64,000 nucleotides of DNA from Paenibacillus crassostreae (lineage in GTDB: Bacteria > Bacillota > Bacilli > Paenibacillales > Paenibacillaceae), in the NCBI RefSeq assembly GCF_001857945.1, contig NZ_CP017770.1, forward strand, positions 3,844,001 to 3,908,000, in the 5' to 3' direction. Below are positions 30,123 to 38,919 of the stretch, in pieces (position 1 is the first letter of the stretch; each line of letters begins with the position of its first letter). The notes beneath the pieces are model-generated. The model was given only the letters and a program-made list of their open reading frames with translations, had not been told where the DNA came from and did not search any database. The position numbers and the translations under genes were made by a program.

Positions 30123-31547
30123 ATGCGTAAAACTAAAATTGTATGTACAATCGGACCAGCAAGTGAATCGTTAGAAAATATTAAGAAGCTTATTGAAGCA
30201 GGTATGAATGTTGCCCGCTTAAATTTTTCTCATGGTGATTTTGATGAGCACGGAAATCGAATCAATGTTATTCGTCAAGCTTCTAAAGAGCTAGGAAAGA
30301 CGGTAGCAATCCTGTTGGATACCAAAGGCCCAGAAATTCGCACAGGGAAACTTGCTGTTGAACCAATTGAGCTTGTACAGGATGAATATATTACATTAAC
30401 TACTGAAGAAATTTTGGGAGATAAAGATCGTATTTCAATTACATATGCCGACCTTCCTGGTGATGTAGAAGTGGGATCATCTATTTTGATAGATGATGGT
30501 TTGATTGGTTTGACAGTTGTTGAAGTTAAAGGAACAGAAATTAAGTGCCGTATCATTAATGGTGGTACGATCAAGAGTAAAAAAGGCGTTAACGTTCCTG
30601 GAGTTCGTATTTCACTTCCTGGTATCACAGAAAAAGACGCTGCTGATATCGTATTTGGTATTGGACAAGATATCGATTTTATTGCAGCATCATTTGTACG
30701 TAAAGCAAGCGATGTTCTTGAGATTCGTGAATTGCTAAATCAACATAAGGCTGGACATATCAACATTATTTCCAAGATTGAAAACCAAGAAGGCGTCGAT
30801 AATTTGGATGAAATTCTTGCAGTATCTGACGGTTTAATGGTTGCACGTGGAGATCTTGGAACAGAAATTCCTGCTGAAGATGTACCATTGGTACAAAAGA
30901 GCATGATTGCAAAAGCAAATCGTGCAGGTAAACCGGTAATCACAGCTACACAAATGTTGGATTCTATGCAACGTAATCCACGCCCGACACGTGCTGAAGC
31001 AAGTGACGTAGCTAATGCAATTTTTGATGGAACAGATGCAATTATGTTGTCTGGAGAAACTGCTGCAGGGAAATATCCTGTAGAATCAGTTCTTACAATG
31101 GCACGTATTGCTGAGAAAGCAGAATCAGCATTGAACTACCGTGATCTATTTGTTAAACAAAGTACATTCCAAGAAACAACAATCACTGAAGCGATTAGCC
31201 AAGCTGTTTCAATTACAGCATTGGATTTACATGCAAAAGCGATCATATCTTCAACTGAGACAGGTCACACTGCTCGTGTAGTAGCTAAATACCGTCCAGA
31301 GGCTCCAATTGTTGCTGTAACAACAGAAGACCGTACAATGCGTCGTCTTGCTCTTACATGGGGAGTAACTCCTGTTAAAGGACAATTGGCTACTACAACA
31401 GATGAAATGTTTGATTATGCAGTTCAAGGTGGTTTGAATTCTGGTATTGTTAAAGATGGAGATATTGTTGTTATTACAGCAGGGGTTCCATTGGGTCGTT
31501 CAGGTTCAACCAATTTAATTAAGGTAAGTGTTGTAAATAAAGGTTAA
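30123..31547 (+). CDS. pyk: Pyruvate kinase (short form)
   Basis: 474 residues from ATG 30123, behind GGAGG. It begins [16 protein letters not shown] and contains the ADP/PEP site blocks [29 protein letters not shown] and [10 protein letters not shown]. It ends after the C domain ([11 protein letters not shown]) and lacks the ~110-residue PEP-utilising extra domain that ends the B. subtilis and Geobacillus enzymes. It makes pyruvate and ATP in glycolysis. A terminator follows. Confidence 0.97.
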   Translation: MRKTKIVCTIGPASESLENIKKLIEAGMNVARLNFSHGDFDEHGNRINVIRQASKELGKTVAILLDTKGPEIRTGKLAVEPIELVQDEYITLTTEEILGDKDRISITYADLPGDVEVGSSILIDDGLIGLTVVEVKGTEIKCRIINGGTIKSKKGVNVPGVRISLPGITEKDAADIVFGIGQDIDFIAASFVRKASDVLEIRELLNQHKAGHINIISKIENQEGVDNLDEILAVSDGLMVARGDLGTEIPAEDVPLVQKSMIAKANRAGKPVITATQMLDSMQRNPRPTRAEASDVANAIFDGTDAIMLSGETAAGKYPVESVLTMARIAEKAESALNYRDLFVKQSTFQETTITEAISQAVSITALDLHAKAIISSTETGHTARVVAKYRPEAPIVAVTTEDRTMRRLALTWGVTPVKGQLATTTDEMFDYAVQGGLNSGIVKDGDIVVITAGVPLGRSGSTNLIKVSVVNKG

Positions 31548-31586
31548 TTCATGTAAATGATTTGAACTGAATTTAGATATATAGAC

Positions 31587-31616
31587 AACGGCCTAATTTT
31601 ATTAGGTCGTTTTTTC
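31587..31616 (+). terminator. Terminator after pyk
   Basis: AACGGCCTAAT-TTT-ATTAGGTCGTT stem (31587-31611, one G-T pair) followed by TTTTTC. Confidence 0.88.
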
Positions 31617-31720
31617 ATGATTTCAAGTATTTAGATCAGTTCTACTAAACTGGATATTACTTTGTGAATATATTATGCTTTATAAGCAACGTATGAACGA
31701 GTTACTTAGGAGGGGCCGAA

Positions 31721-32113
31721 ATGTGGAAATGGGTATGGGGAGTAATCATTTTAGTTGCAATACTTGAGATTTATTTGTTCGATTTGGTAGCAGGGAACTT
31801 TGGAGGGGCTAAAGCATTACTCCTAACATTATTCACTTCAGCCATTGGATATGTAATGATGAGATTTGAAGGGAAGAAAGTATTAGAAGATGCTCGAATC
31901 CGGATGAATAATGGGCAGATTCCTGGAAGGACATTGATTGATGGGTTATGCATCTTTATAGGTGGGTTCCTTTTGGTCATACCTGGGTTTTTCTTGGATT
32001 TCGTAGGTTTCACTATGGTATTCCCATTAACACGTCCAGTTTATCGTATTTTCATATTACGATGGTTGAAGAATAAAATGAAAAATGGAAATGTAAAAGT
32101 ATACAGAAATTAA
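31721..32113 (+). CDS. fxsA: FxsA family membrane protein
   Basis: 130 residues. Hydrophobic segments at about 5-25, 28-48 and 70-100, and the typical GKKVLEDARIRMNNGQIPGRTLIDGLC region followed by a glycine-proline rich TM helix (LLVIPGFFLDFVGF). Named after the E. coli gene that protects against phage T7 exclusion by F; its role in Bacillales is unknown. The position after pyk matches B. subtilis (ytzA). GGAGG site upstream. Confidence 0.9.
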   Translation: MWKWVWGVIILVAILEIYLFDLVAGNFGGAKALLLTLFTSAIGYVMMRFEGKKVLEDARIRMNNGQIPGRTLIDGLCIFIGGFLLVIPGFFLDFVGFTMVFPLTRPVYRIFILRWLKNKMKNGNVKVYRN

Positions 32114-32251
32114 AATATGTATAGTAAATACGCTTTGCTATTGCATAATGATGGTTTTTAATTAACTATTCATGTATCCCAAAATAAAGCAATAAAAATT
32201 TGGTTATAAATACGATAAAACAATTTGATGTAACAAAAACTTTAGATGTTG

Positions 32252-32280
32252 TTCACATATCAGACAATATCCAGTATGAT
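32252..32280 (+). promoter_or_regulatory. Sigma-A promoter of citZ
   Basis: TTCACA (32252-32257), 17-bp spacer, TATGAT (32275-32280), five of six matches to each consensus box. Transcription would start near 32287, giving a ~100-base leader before citZ. Confidence 0.6.
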
Positions 32281-32323
32281 AATAAAAGGTTCATTTCTCA
32301 GAATAGTATTTTAGTTTTTTAAA

Positions 32324-32339
32324 ATGTAAATGTTTTCAT
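32324..32339 (+). promoter_or_regulatory. cre-like CcpA operator in the citZ leader
   Basis: ATGTAAATGTTTTCAT fits the cre consensus WTGNAARCGNWWWCAW at all positions but one (C to T). It lies about 40 bases downstream of the predicted start site, a position where bound CcpA blocks elongation; CcpA control of citZ is known in B. subtilis. Confidence 0.55.
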
Positions 32340-32390
32340 TTTTTTAGTTAGCTACTTTTAAAATATGTTTTTTCAAAGGAGAGACGTACG

Positions 32391-33506
32391 ATGACAGCTA
32401 CCAAAGGACTTGAAGGCATTGTTGCAGCAACTTCTTCCATCAGTTCTATTGTGGATGGTGTTCTTACATATCGTGGCATTGATATCGATGAATTAGCGAT
32501 GCATGCCAGTTTTGAAGAAGTAGCGTATTTATTATGGTTTGGTAAGTTACCTAATGCTGAAGAGTTGAACGGTCTGAGAGTAGACTTTGATACTTTTGCG
32601 CCAATCCCTCAATTATTAATTGAACAAATGAAATTATTTCCTAAAAATGTGAATACTATGGCTGCACTACGTTCTGCTGTATCTGCTCTTGCTGTGTATG
32701 ATGAAGACGCGGATGATATGAGTCATTCAGCAAATGTGAAAAAGGCAATTAAATTACAAGCACAATTGCCTACAATCGTAGCGGCACTTTCGCGTATCCG
32801 TGAAGGTAAAGAACCTATTCTACCTCTGAAAGGTGTAACCATAGCAGAGAATTTTCTGTATATGTTAAGAGGTGAGCAACCAGATGAAATATCTATCAAA
32901 GCGTTAGATCAGGCACTCGTACTTCATGCTGATCATGAATTAAACGCATCTACATTCGCAGCTCGTGTTACTGTAGCTACACTTTCAGATATGTATTCAG
33001 GAGTTACTTCAGCGATTGGTGCCTTAAAAGGCCCTTTACATGGAGGAGCAAATGAAGCCGTCATGAGAATGTTAGAGGAAATCGGTGACATTGATCATGT
33101 CGAAGGATATATTCAAGAAAAGCTAAACAATCGTGAGAAAATTATGGGGTTTGGCCATCGAGTATATAAGAATGGTGACCCTCGTGCGAAATACTTACAG
33201 AAGATGTCACGTGAACTTGGAGAAATGAAAAATAATAGTGAATTATACAACATGTCTGTGAAAATTGAAGAGATGATCACTGGACAAAAAGGCTTAAAAC
33301 CGAACGTCGATTTCTATTCCGCTTCGGTTTATACACAACTTGGTATTGAGGGTGAATTATTCACACCTATTTTTGCAATTAGTCGAACTTCTGGTTGGAC
33401 AGCACATATTCTTGAACAATGGGTGGATAATCGTATTATACGACCGCGCGCAGAATACGTAGGGTTGCATGAACAAAAGTACATTCAATTGGAACTACGT
33501 GCATAA
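32391..33506 (+). CDS. citZ: Citrate synthase
   Basis: 371 residues, typical for the short bacterial type. Catalytic blocks are visible: HADHELNASTF, LKGPLHGGANEAVM (His), MGFGHRVYKNGDPRAK (His) and NVDFYSASVY (Asp). It condenses acetyl-CoA with oxaloacetate at the head of the TCA cycle. It is followed by icd and mdh as in the B. subtilis citZ-icd-mdh cluster, but here the citZ-icd gap is widened to 258 bases by tandem repeats. ATG after AAAGGAG. Confidence 0.97.
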   Translation: MTATKGLEGIVAATSSISSIVDGVLTYRGIDIDELAMHASFEEVAYLLWFGKLPNAEELNGLRVDFDTFAPIPQLLIEQMKLFPKNVNTMAALRSAVSALAVYDEDADDMSHSANVKKAIKLQAQLPTIVAALSRIREGKEPILPLKGVTIAENFLYMLRGEQPDEISIKALDQALVLHADHELNASTFAARVTVATLSDMYSGVTSAIGALKGPLHGGANEAVMRMLEEIGDIDHVEGYIQEKLNNREKIMGFGHRVYKNGDPRAKYLQKMSRELGEMKNNSELYNMSVKIEEMITGQKGLKPNVDFYSASVYTQLGIEGELFTPIFAISRTSGWTAHILEQWVDNRIIRPRAEYVGLHEQKYIQLELRA

Positions 33507-33540
33507 TTACATATCACTTGATCAGTTATGAAGTAACGCT

Positions 33541-33748
33541 AAAAAACTAAGTTTATGCTTCCGATGTAAGTTTTTTTACGAAGTATAATCTATGATGTAA
33601 TGCTATAAAAAACTAAGTTTATGCTTCCGATGTAAGTTTTTTTACGAAGTATAATCTATGATGTAATGCTACAAAAAACTAAGTTTATGCTTCCGATGTA
33701 AGTTTTTTTACGAAGTATAATCTATGATGTAATGCTACAAAAAACTTT
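33541..33748 (+). repeat. Three tandem 66-bp repeats (plus partial fourth) between citZ and icd
   Basis: Units start at 33541, 33607 and 33673, with a partial at 33739; the period is exactly 66 and the copies are nearly identical. Each contains AAAAAACT pairing with AGTTTTTT around TTATGCTTCCGATGT, then ACGAAG-TATAATCTATGATG. TTATGCTTC also pairs with GAAGTATAA, so alternative hairpins are possible. Each unit therefore holds both a terminator-like hairpin and a TATAAT hexamer. Confidence 0.9.
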
Positions 33749-33764
33749 TAGGAGGATACAATAC

Positions 33765-35060
33765 ATGTTTAAACTTGAAAAATACGCATTACCAACCGAG
33801 GGTGACAAGATTGAGATTCAAGATGGCGTTCTAAACGTTCCTAACTTTCCAATTATTCCGTTTATTGAAGGGGATGGAACAGGACGCGATATCTGGAAAG
33901 CATCTAAACGTGTACTTGATGCTGCAGTAGATAAGGCTTATGGTGGTTCTAAGAAAATCGCATGGTATGAAGTATTTGCAGGAGAAAAAGCTTTTAATGA
34001 GTATGGAGAATGGTTGCCTAATGATACACTTGAAGCTATTCGTGAATACATTGTAGCGATAAAAGGACCTTTGACTACACCGATTGGTGGAGGAATTCGT
34101 TCATTGAACGTCGCATTACGTCAAGAACTAGATCTGTATGTATGTTTACGTCCAGTTCGCTATTTCAAAGGGGTTCCTTCTCCGGTTAAACGTCCTGAAC
34201 TTGTAGATATGGTTATTTTCCGTGAGAACACAGAAGATATCTATGCAGGAATTGAATATCAAGAAGGTTCAGACGAGGTGAAGAAATTGATCAAATTCCT
34301 ACAAGATGAAATGGGAGTGAATAAAATTCGTTTCCCTGAGACATCAGGAATTGGTATCAAACCTGTATCTGAGGAAGGCTCCAAACGTTTAGTTCGGGCA
34401 GCAGTTGAATATGCGATTGAACACGGACGTAAGAGTGTAACGATTGTTCATAAAGGTAATATCATGAAGTTCACTGAAGGTGCATTTAAGAACTGGGGAT
34501 ATGAAGTAGCTGAACAAGAATTCGGTGATAAAGTATTCACTTGGGCTCAATACGATATTATTAAGGAAAAAGATGGTGAAGATGCAGCGAATGCAGCGCA
34601 GAAGGCTGCGGAAGCTGAAGGTAAGATCATCGTTAAGGACGCTATTGCGGATATCGCTTTACAACAGGTTTTAACACGTCCAACTGATTTTGATGTCATT
34701 GCGACACTTAACTTGAATGGTGATTATTTATCAGATGCATTAGCAGCACAAATTGGAGGGATTGGTATTGCTCCAGGAGCAAACATCAACTATGTAACAG
34801 GACATGCTATTTTTGAAGCTACTCATGGTACAGCTCCGAAATATGCAGATAAAGATCTTGTTAATCCAGGTTCGGTTATTCTATCTGGTGTTATGTTACT
34901 AGAACATTTGGGATGGAAAGAAGCAGCAGATCTTATTTATAAAGGGATGGAGACATCGATTAACCATAAAATTGTTACTTATGATTTCGCTCGTCAAATG
35001 GACGGTGCAACCGAAGTTAAATGTTCGGAGTTTGCAAACGAAGTTATTAAAAATATGTAA
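33765..35060 (+). CDS. icd: Isocitrate dehydrogenase (NADP+)
   Basis: 431 residues from ATG 33765 (AGGAGG 8 bases upstream). Contains [11 protein letters not shown], the substrate block [20 protein letters not shown] with its serine, [13 protein letters not shown], and the nucleotide-site region [12 protein letters not shown] with the following YFAR-type tail, as in bacterial NADP-dependent Icd. It oxidises isocitrate to 2-oxoglutarate. mdh starts 21 bases downstream, so the two share a transcript. Confidence 0.97.
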   Translation: MFKLEKYALPTEGDKIEIQDGVLNVPNFPIIPFIEGDGTGRDIWKASKRVLDAAVDKAYGGSKKIAWYEVFAGEKAFNEYGEWLPNDTLEAIREYIVAIKGPLTTPIGGGIRSLNVALRQELDLYVCLRPVRYFKGVPSPVKRPELVDMVIFRENTEDIYAGIEYQEGSDEVKKLIKFLQDEMGVNKIRFPETSGIGIKPVSEEGSKRLVRAAVEYAIEHGRKSVTIVHKGNIMKFTEGAFKNWGYEVAEQEFGDKVFTWAQYDIIKEKDGEDAANAAQKAAEAEGKIIVKDAIADIALQQVLTRPTDFDVIATLNLNGDYLSDALAAQIGGIGIAPGANINYVTGHAIFEATHGTAPKYADKDLVNPGSVILSGVMLLEHLGWKEAADLIYKGMETSINHKIVTYDFARQMDGATEVKCSEFANEVIKNM

Positions 35061-35081
35061 TTTATGGAGGATCAACAATTC

Positions 35082-36023
35082 ATGGGATTAAGACGTAATA
35101 AAATAGCTATAGTAGGTGCTGGATTTACAGGAGCATCTACTGCACTCATGTTAGCGCAGAAGGAACTTGGTGATGTGGTACTTATTGATATTCCACAACT
35201 AGAGAATCCGACTAAAGGTAAAGCGCTTGATATGATGGAAGCTAGTCCTGTGCAAGGGTTCGATAGTCAAATTACTGGTACTTCTAACTATAAAGATGCT
35301 GCTGATGCTGATGTTGTGATCATTACCGCGGGTATTGCTCGTAAACCTGGAATGAGTCGTGATGATCTTGTGAACACAAATGCTGGGATCGTGAAGTCGG
35401 TCTGTGAGAATATAAAGGCCTATGCTCCTAATGCGATTGTTATTATTCTTAGTAATCCTGTCGATGCTATGACTTATGTTGCTTACAAGTCACTTGGATT
35501 CCCTAAGAATCGGGTCATAGGCCAATCGGGTGTACTTGATACAGCTCGTTATTGTACGTTCATCGCACAAGAATTAAATGTATCAGTAGAGGATGTACGT
35601 GGATTCGTAATGGGTGGTCATGGCGATGACATGGTACCACTTGTGAGATATTCTAGTGTTGGCGGGATTCCTATCGATACATTGATCAGCCCAGAGCGAA
35701 TTCAAGAAATCGTTCAGCGCACACGTATGGGTGGTGGTGAAATCGTCAATCTACTTGGAAATGGAAGTGCGTATTATGCACCTGCAGCCTCTTTGGTACA
35801 AATGACTGAAGCTATTTTGAAAGATAAGAAACGGATTGTTCCTGTTATTGCGCTGCTTGAAGGAGAGTATGGATATGATCATCTATTTATGGGTGTTCCA
35901 ACAATCTTAGGCGGGAATGGGATTGAACGGATTTTTGATTTGGATTTAACTGCTGAAGAGAAGATTGCCTTAGATAAGTCAGCCGAGTCTGTCCGAAATG
36001 TTATATCTATAGTAAGTATTTGA
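35082..36023 (+). CDS. mdh: Malate dehydrogenase
   Basis: 313 residues from ATG 35082 (GGAGGATC site; the in-frame ATG 35064 is part of that site). LDH-like MDH: Rossmann motif [31 protein letters not shown] with the two substrate arginines, and [11 protein letters not shown] with the catalytic His. It oxidises malate to oxaloacetate. Last gene of the icd-mdh unit, with its own terminator. Confidence 0.97.
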   Translation: MGLRRNKIAIVGAGFTGASTALMLAQKELGDVVLIDIPQLENPTKGKALDMMEASPVQGFDSQITGTSNYKDAADADVVIITAGIARKPGMSRDDLVNTNAGIVKSVCENIKAYAPNAIVIILSNPVDAMTYVAYKSLGFPKNRVIGQSGVLDTARYCTFIAQELNVSVEDVRGFVMGGHGDDMVPLVRYSSVGGIPIDTLISPERIQEIVQRTRMGGGEIVNLLGNGSAYYAPAASLVQMTEAILKDKKRIVPVIALLEGEYGYDHLFMGVPTILGGNGIERIFDLDLTAEEKIALDKSAESVRNVISIVSI

Positions 36024-36078
36024 TACTAAAGGTAATCAACGAGGATTAGGAACTGATAGTTGTGTCGAAGTTATGAAG

Positions 36079-36125
36079 AAAGAAACCTTATTGCTTTATC
36101 ACAGCAAGAGGTTTCTTTCATTTCT
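36079..36125 (+). terminator. Terminator after mdh
   Basis: AAAGAAACC (36079-36087) pairs with GGTTTCTTT (36110-36118), with inner pairing TTGCT/AGCAA, followed by a T-rich stretch. Confidence 0.85.
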
Positions 36126-36187
36126 ATGTTATATTAAGTATAATTAATATGACAAAGATCACATTTAAAATCAAGGAGGTTATTTCA

Positions 36188-36613
36188 TTGGGTATGATTA
36201 TGTATTTTGTACATATTTTAGGTGCGCTATCGGTTGGATTCTATCTACTACTACCTTTCGTAGTGGCAAAAATGACTACATTATCACTGGCGGCAAAAGA
36301 AGGAAGTACTGTTGCAATTCGTAGTTTTAATGTTATTGCTCAAATCGGCTTATTAATCCAGTTCATTACAGGTGGTTATTTAATGAGTCAGGGTGATTAT
36401 TCTGTAGCTTGGATGGTTATCGTGATTGTACTTGTCCTTGCTTTGTTTGCAGTAAGTGGAATGATGAGCAAACCATTAAAACTTGCTATTGCTAGCATTA
36501 AACAAAATAAGGATATCTCAGCTGAACTTAGTAAATTACGCATGATGAGTTCTTTGCTTGCGGTTTGTATGCTAGTGATGATTTTCTTTATGGTATATAA
36601 TCAGATCATTTAA
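36188..36613 (+). CDS. Four-TM membrane protein, unknown function
   Basis: 141 residues from TTG 36188, 8 bases after AAGGAGG; the frame continues upstream without a site. Four hydrophobic segments are separated by short loops, with YFVHILGALSVGFYLLLPFV at the N-terminus and a basic amphipathic helix (SKPLKLAIASIKQNKD) before the last segment. It may be DUF2269-like, but I am not sure. Monocistronic, with its own terminator. Confidence 0.6.
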   Translation: MGMIMYFVHILGALSVGFYLLLPFVVAKMTTLSLAAKEGSTVAIRSFNVIAQIGLLIQFITGGYLMSQGDYSVAWMVIVIVLVLALFAVSGMMSKPLKLAIASIKQNKDISAELSKLRMMSSLLAVCMLVMIFFMVYNQII

Positions 36614-36626
36614 TGGTAAGTATGGA

Positions 36627-36668
36627 GAGTACTCTGTTTTTCTAACAGGGTATTCTTTTTTTTTTTTG
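36627..36668 (+). terminator. Terminator after the four-TM gene
   Basis: GAGTACTCTGTT (36627-36638) pairs with AACAGGGTATTC (36644-36655), followed by a run of more than ten T. Confidence 0.9.
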
Positions 36669-36762
36669 AAAAACCGTTTCTGCTTGGTATCTGTACATAA
36701 AAGAATAGTTAATCCCGATTATGCCATCCTAAGAAGGAATAATTAAGTATGGAGGATGAAGG

Positions 36763-37632
36763 ATGACGAATAAACAACAAGACATCAATACATTACCCCC
36801 ACAACACCAGAATCAGCAACCTGGTGTGGAAAGTGCAATGAGGCCCCTTCCTGAATTCGAATCATCTAGCTATAAATCTGCTGGGAAATTGACAGGGAAG
36901 ATTGCGATCATTACAGGGGGAGACAGTGGGATTGGAAAGGCAATAGCTGTTACTTTTGCAAAAGAAGGTGCTGATGTAGCCATTTTGTATTTGAATGAAC
37001 ATGGTGATGCTAAGGATACTAGAAGACAAGTGGAACAAGAAGGGCGTAAATGTCTATTGATAGCGGGGGATATTGGTGATGAACTATGGTGTAAGGATGC
37101 AGTTAAACAAACTATTCAGGAATACGGAAAATTGGATATTCTAGTGAATAATGCAGCTGAACAACATCCACAACAGAATATTGAGGATATTACGAGTGAA
37201 CAATTGGAGCGAACGTTTCGAACCAATATATTTAGCATGTTTTACATGACAAAAGCGGCTGTCGCACATCTAAAAAAGGGAAGTACGATTATTAATACCG
37301 CTTCAATAACCGCATATAAAGGAAATCCAATGCTTATCGATTATTCTTCGACTAAAGGAGCGATTGTAAGTTTTACTCGTTCGCTTGCTATGAATCTTGT
37401 AGAGAAGGGAATTCGTGTTAATGGTGTAGCGCCAGGTCCAATCTGGACTCCGCTCATTCCCTCTACCTTTGATGCGAATCAAGTAAGTCAGTTCGGTGCT
37501 TCACAACCGATGAAAAGGCCAGGACAACCCGATGAGGTAGCACCTGCATATGTGTATCTAGCTTCAGATGATTCATCTTATGTAAGTGGACAAGTTATTC
37601 ATGTCAATGGTGGAGAAGTGGTTAACGGTTAA
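36763..37632 (+). CDS. Short-chain dehydrogenase, general stress protein 39 (YdaD) type
   Basis: 289 residues. A polar N-terminal extension (about 1-40, QQDINTLPPQHQNQQPG) is typical of the YdaD/YhxC group. The SDR core follows: cofactor motif TGGDSGIGKAIA, LVNNAAEQHPQ, and the catalytic Ser...Tyr-x3-Lys in INTASITAYKGNPMLIDYSS with YSSTKGA. The C-terminus has the GGEVVNG of the family. The substrate is unknown; relatives are sigma-B stress genes. GGAGGATGAAGG site before ATG. Confidence 0.88.
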   Translation: MTNKQQDINTLPPQHQNQQPGVESAMRPLPEFESSSYKSAGKLTGKIAIITGGDSGIGKAIAVTFAKEGADVAILYLNEHGDAKDTRRQVEQEGRKCLLIAGDIGDELWCKDAVKQTIQEYGKLDILVNNAAEQHPQQNIEDITSEQLERTFRTNIFSMFYMTKAAVAHLKKGSTIINTASITAYKGNPMLIDYSSTKGAIVSFTRSLAMNLVEKGIRVNGVAPGPIWTPLIPSTFDANQVSQFGASQPMKRPGQPDEVAPAYVYLASDDSSYVSGQVIHVNGGEVVNG

Positions 37633-37644
37633 GTCAATGATATA

Positions 37645-37680
37645 GGCCCTTACCCGAATCAACGGTGTGAGGGTCTTTTC
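37645..37680 (+). terminator. Weak terminator after the SDR gene
   Basis: GGCCCTTACC (37645-37654) against GGTGTGAGGGTC (37664-37675) with imperfect pairing, then CTTTTC. Confidence 0.5.
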
Positions 37681-37683
37681 AAA

Positions 37684-37758
37684 ATATAAGAAAGTATAAA
37701 TTTTACGCTATACTTTCTTATATTTCTCGCTTAAACACTTACCGTCCTTATAAGGACG
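37684..37758. repeat. Perfect 15-bp inverted repeat followed by a 16-bp palindrome
   Basis: ATATAAGAAAGTATA (37684-37698) and TATACTTTCTTATAT (37709-37723) are exact inverted copies with a 10-base loop; CGTCCTTATAAGGACG (37743-37758) is a perfect palindrome just downstream. No ORF is present. They lie between the SDR terminator and the next promoter region. Confidence 0.75.
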
Positions 37759-37882
37759 CCGAAGGCGTTTATGCTTGTTGAAATAACTTCTTTCGGATTA
37801 TTCTTCATATGGTATTATTATACCAATAGAAAATTAGTAAGTGATGAAGAATGATAAACAGGGTTAGAGAGGTGCTATCTAG

Positions 37883-38887
37883 ATGAGAAAGTGGAGTGAG
37901 ATTTTTACACAATGGTATGAAAAATATATGTTTCTAATTATTCCTGGTTCGCTATTCTTAGGATTCTTGCTTAGTAGCTCGTTGTTACCCTTTGTTTCTT
38001 GGTCGCCCTATCTCTTCGGTTATGTGACACTGGTAATGGCATTAGGATGTGGATTGGGTCATTTGAAATGGGTTATGAAGCGGCCAGCCCCTATCGTACT
38101 AGTGTTGATATTAAGTCATCTTGTTGCACCGATTTTGGCTTACGGACTTGGGTGGGCACTGTTTGGAGCTTACTCTGATTATACCGTTGGACTTGTATTA
38201 TTTACGATTATTCCTTTTGGGGTCTCATCTGTTTTGTGGGTTGGAATGTCGTATGGAAATGTAGCATTGATGCTTGCATTGGTTGTTTTGGATTCTGCAC
38301 TTAGTCCATTTGTAGTTCCTATGCTCATTGAGGTTTTTTTTGGAACGCAGGTAGCATTTGATAGTGTGAGTCTTATGAAAGACCTATCAGTTATTGTTGT
38401 ACTCCCAACTGTGATTGGTGTGACATTATATGAGATTTCGAAAGGTAAGATTAAAAAGTTCACTTCACCAATAGCGGTGCCCTTATCTAAAGTGGGGTTT
38501 ACTTTAGTTGTTATGCTGAATGCTGCTGCCATCGCACCACATCTCTATCAATTGAAGAATGATATGATGATTGTTATTCCTGCGGTGATCATTATTGTGT
38601 TAGTGGGTTATATCCTTGGGTACTATGGCGTTAATCTTTTGCGAAATTCCGGCAGAGAATTAAAGGCCACACTGTCGTATGCGGCGGGAATGCGTAATAT
38701 ATCGCTTGGGTTAGTATTAGCTATGAGCTATTTTTCACCTCGAGCCTCCGTGCCAGTGGTCTTAGGCATTATGGTACAACAACCTATAGCTACACTATTT
38801 CACGCTTTCCTTAATAGACGGTTGCCTGTTGAAGAAGTAGAAACGATAGATATACACGGTAACCAAGAGCAAATCAAAGTAGGATAA
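37883..38887 (+). CDS. Bile acid:sodium symporter (BASS) family transporter
   Basis: 334 residues with about ten hydrophobic segments and no large soluble domain. BASS-like features include LVMALGCGLGHLKWV in TM2-3, LFTIIPFGVSSVLWVGMSYG in the TM4 crossover, and AAGMRNISLGLVLAMSYF near the end. Family members carry organic anions with sodium; the substrate here is unknown. ATG 37883 after AGAGAGGTGC. phoR starts 32 bases downstream on the same strand. Confidence 0.82.
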   Translation: MRKWSEIFTQWYEKYMFLIIPGSLFLGFLLSSSLLPFVSWSPYLFGYVTLVMALGCGLGHLKWVMKRPAPIVLVLILSHLVAPILAYGLGWALFGAYSDYTVGLVLFTIIPFGVSSVLWVGMSYGNVALMLALVVLDSALSPFVVPMLIEVFFGTQVAFDSVSLMKDLSVIVVLPTVIGVTLYEISKGKIKKFTSPIAVPLSKVGFTLVVMLNAAAIAPHLYQLKNDMMIVIPAVIIIVLVGYILGYYGVNLLRNSGRELKATLSYAAGMRNISLGLVLAMSYFSPRASVPVVLGIMVQQPIATLFHAFLNRRLPVEEVETIDIHGNQEQIKVG

Positions 38888-38919
38888 ACAAATATTATTA
38901 CTTTAAAGGAGTATTTTAA

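Noticed and set aside
33541..33748. CRISPR array
   Set aside because: The repeats are contiguous 66-bp units with no unique spacers between them and no cas genes nearby.
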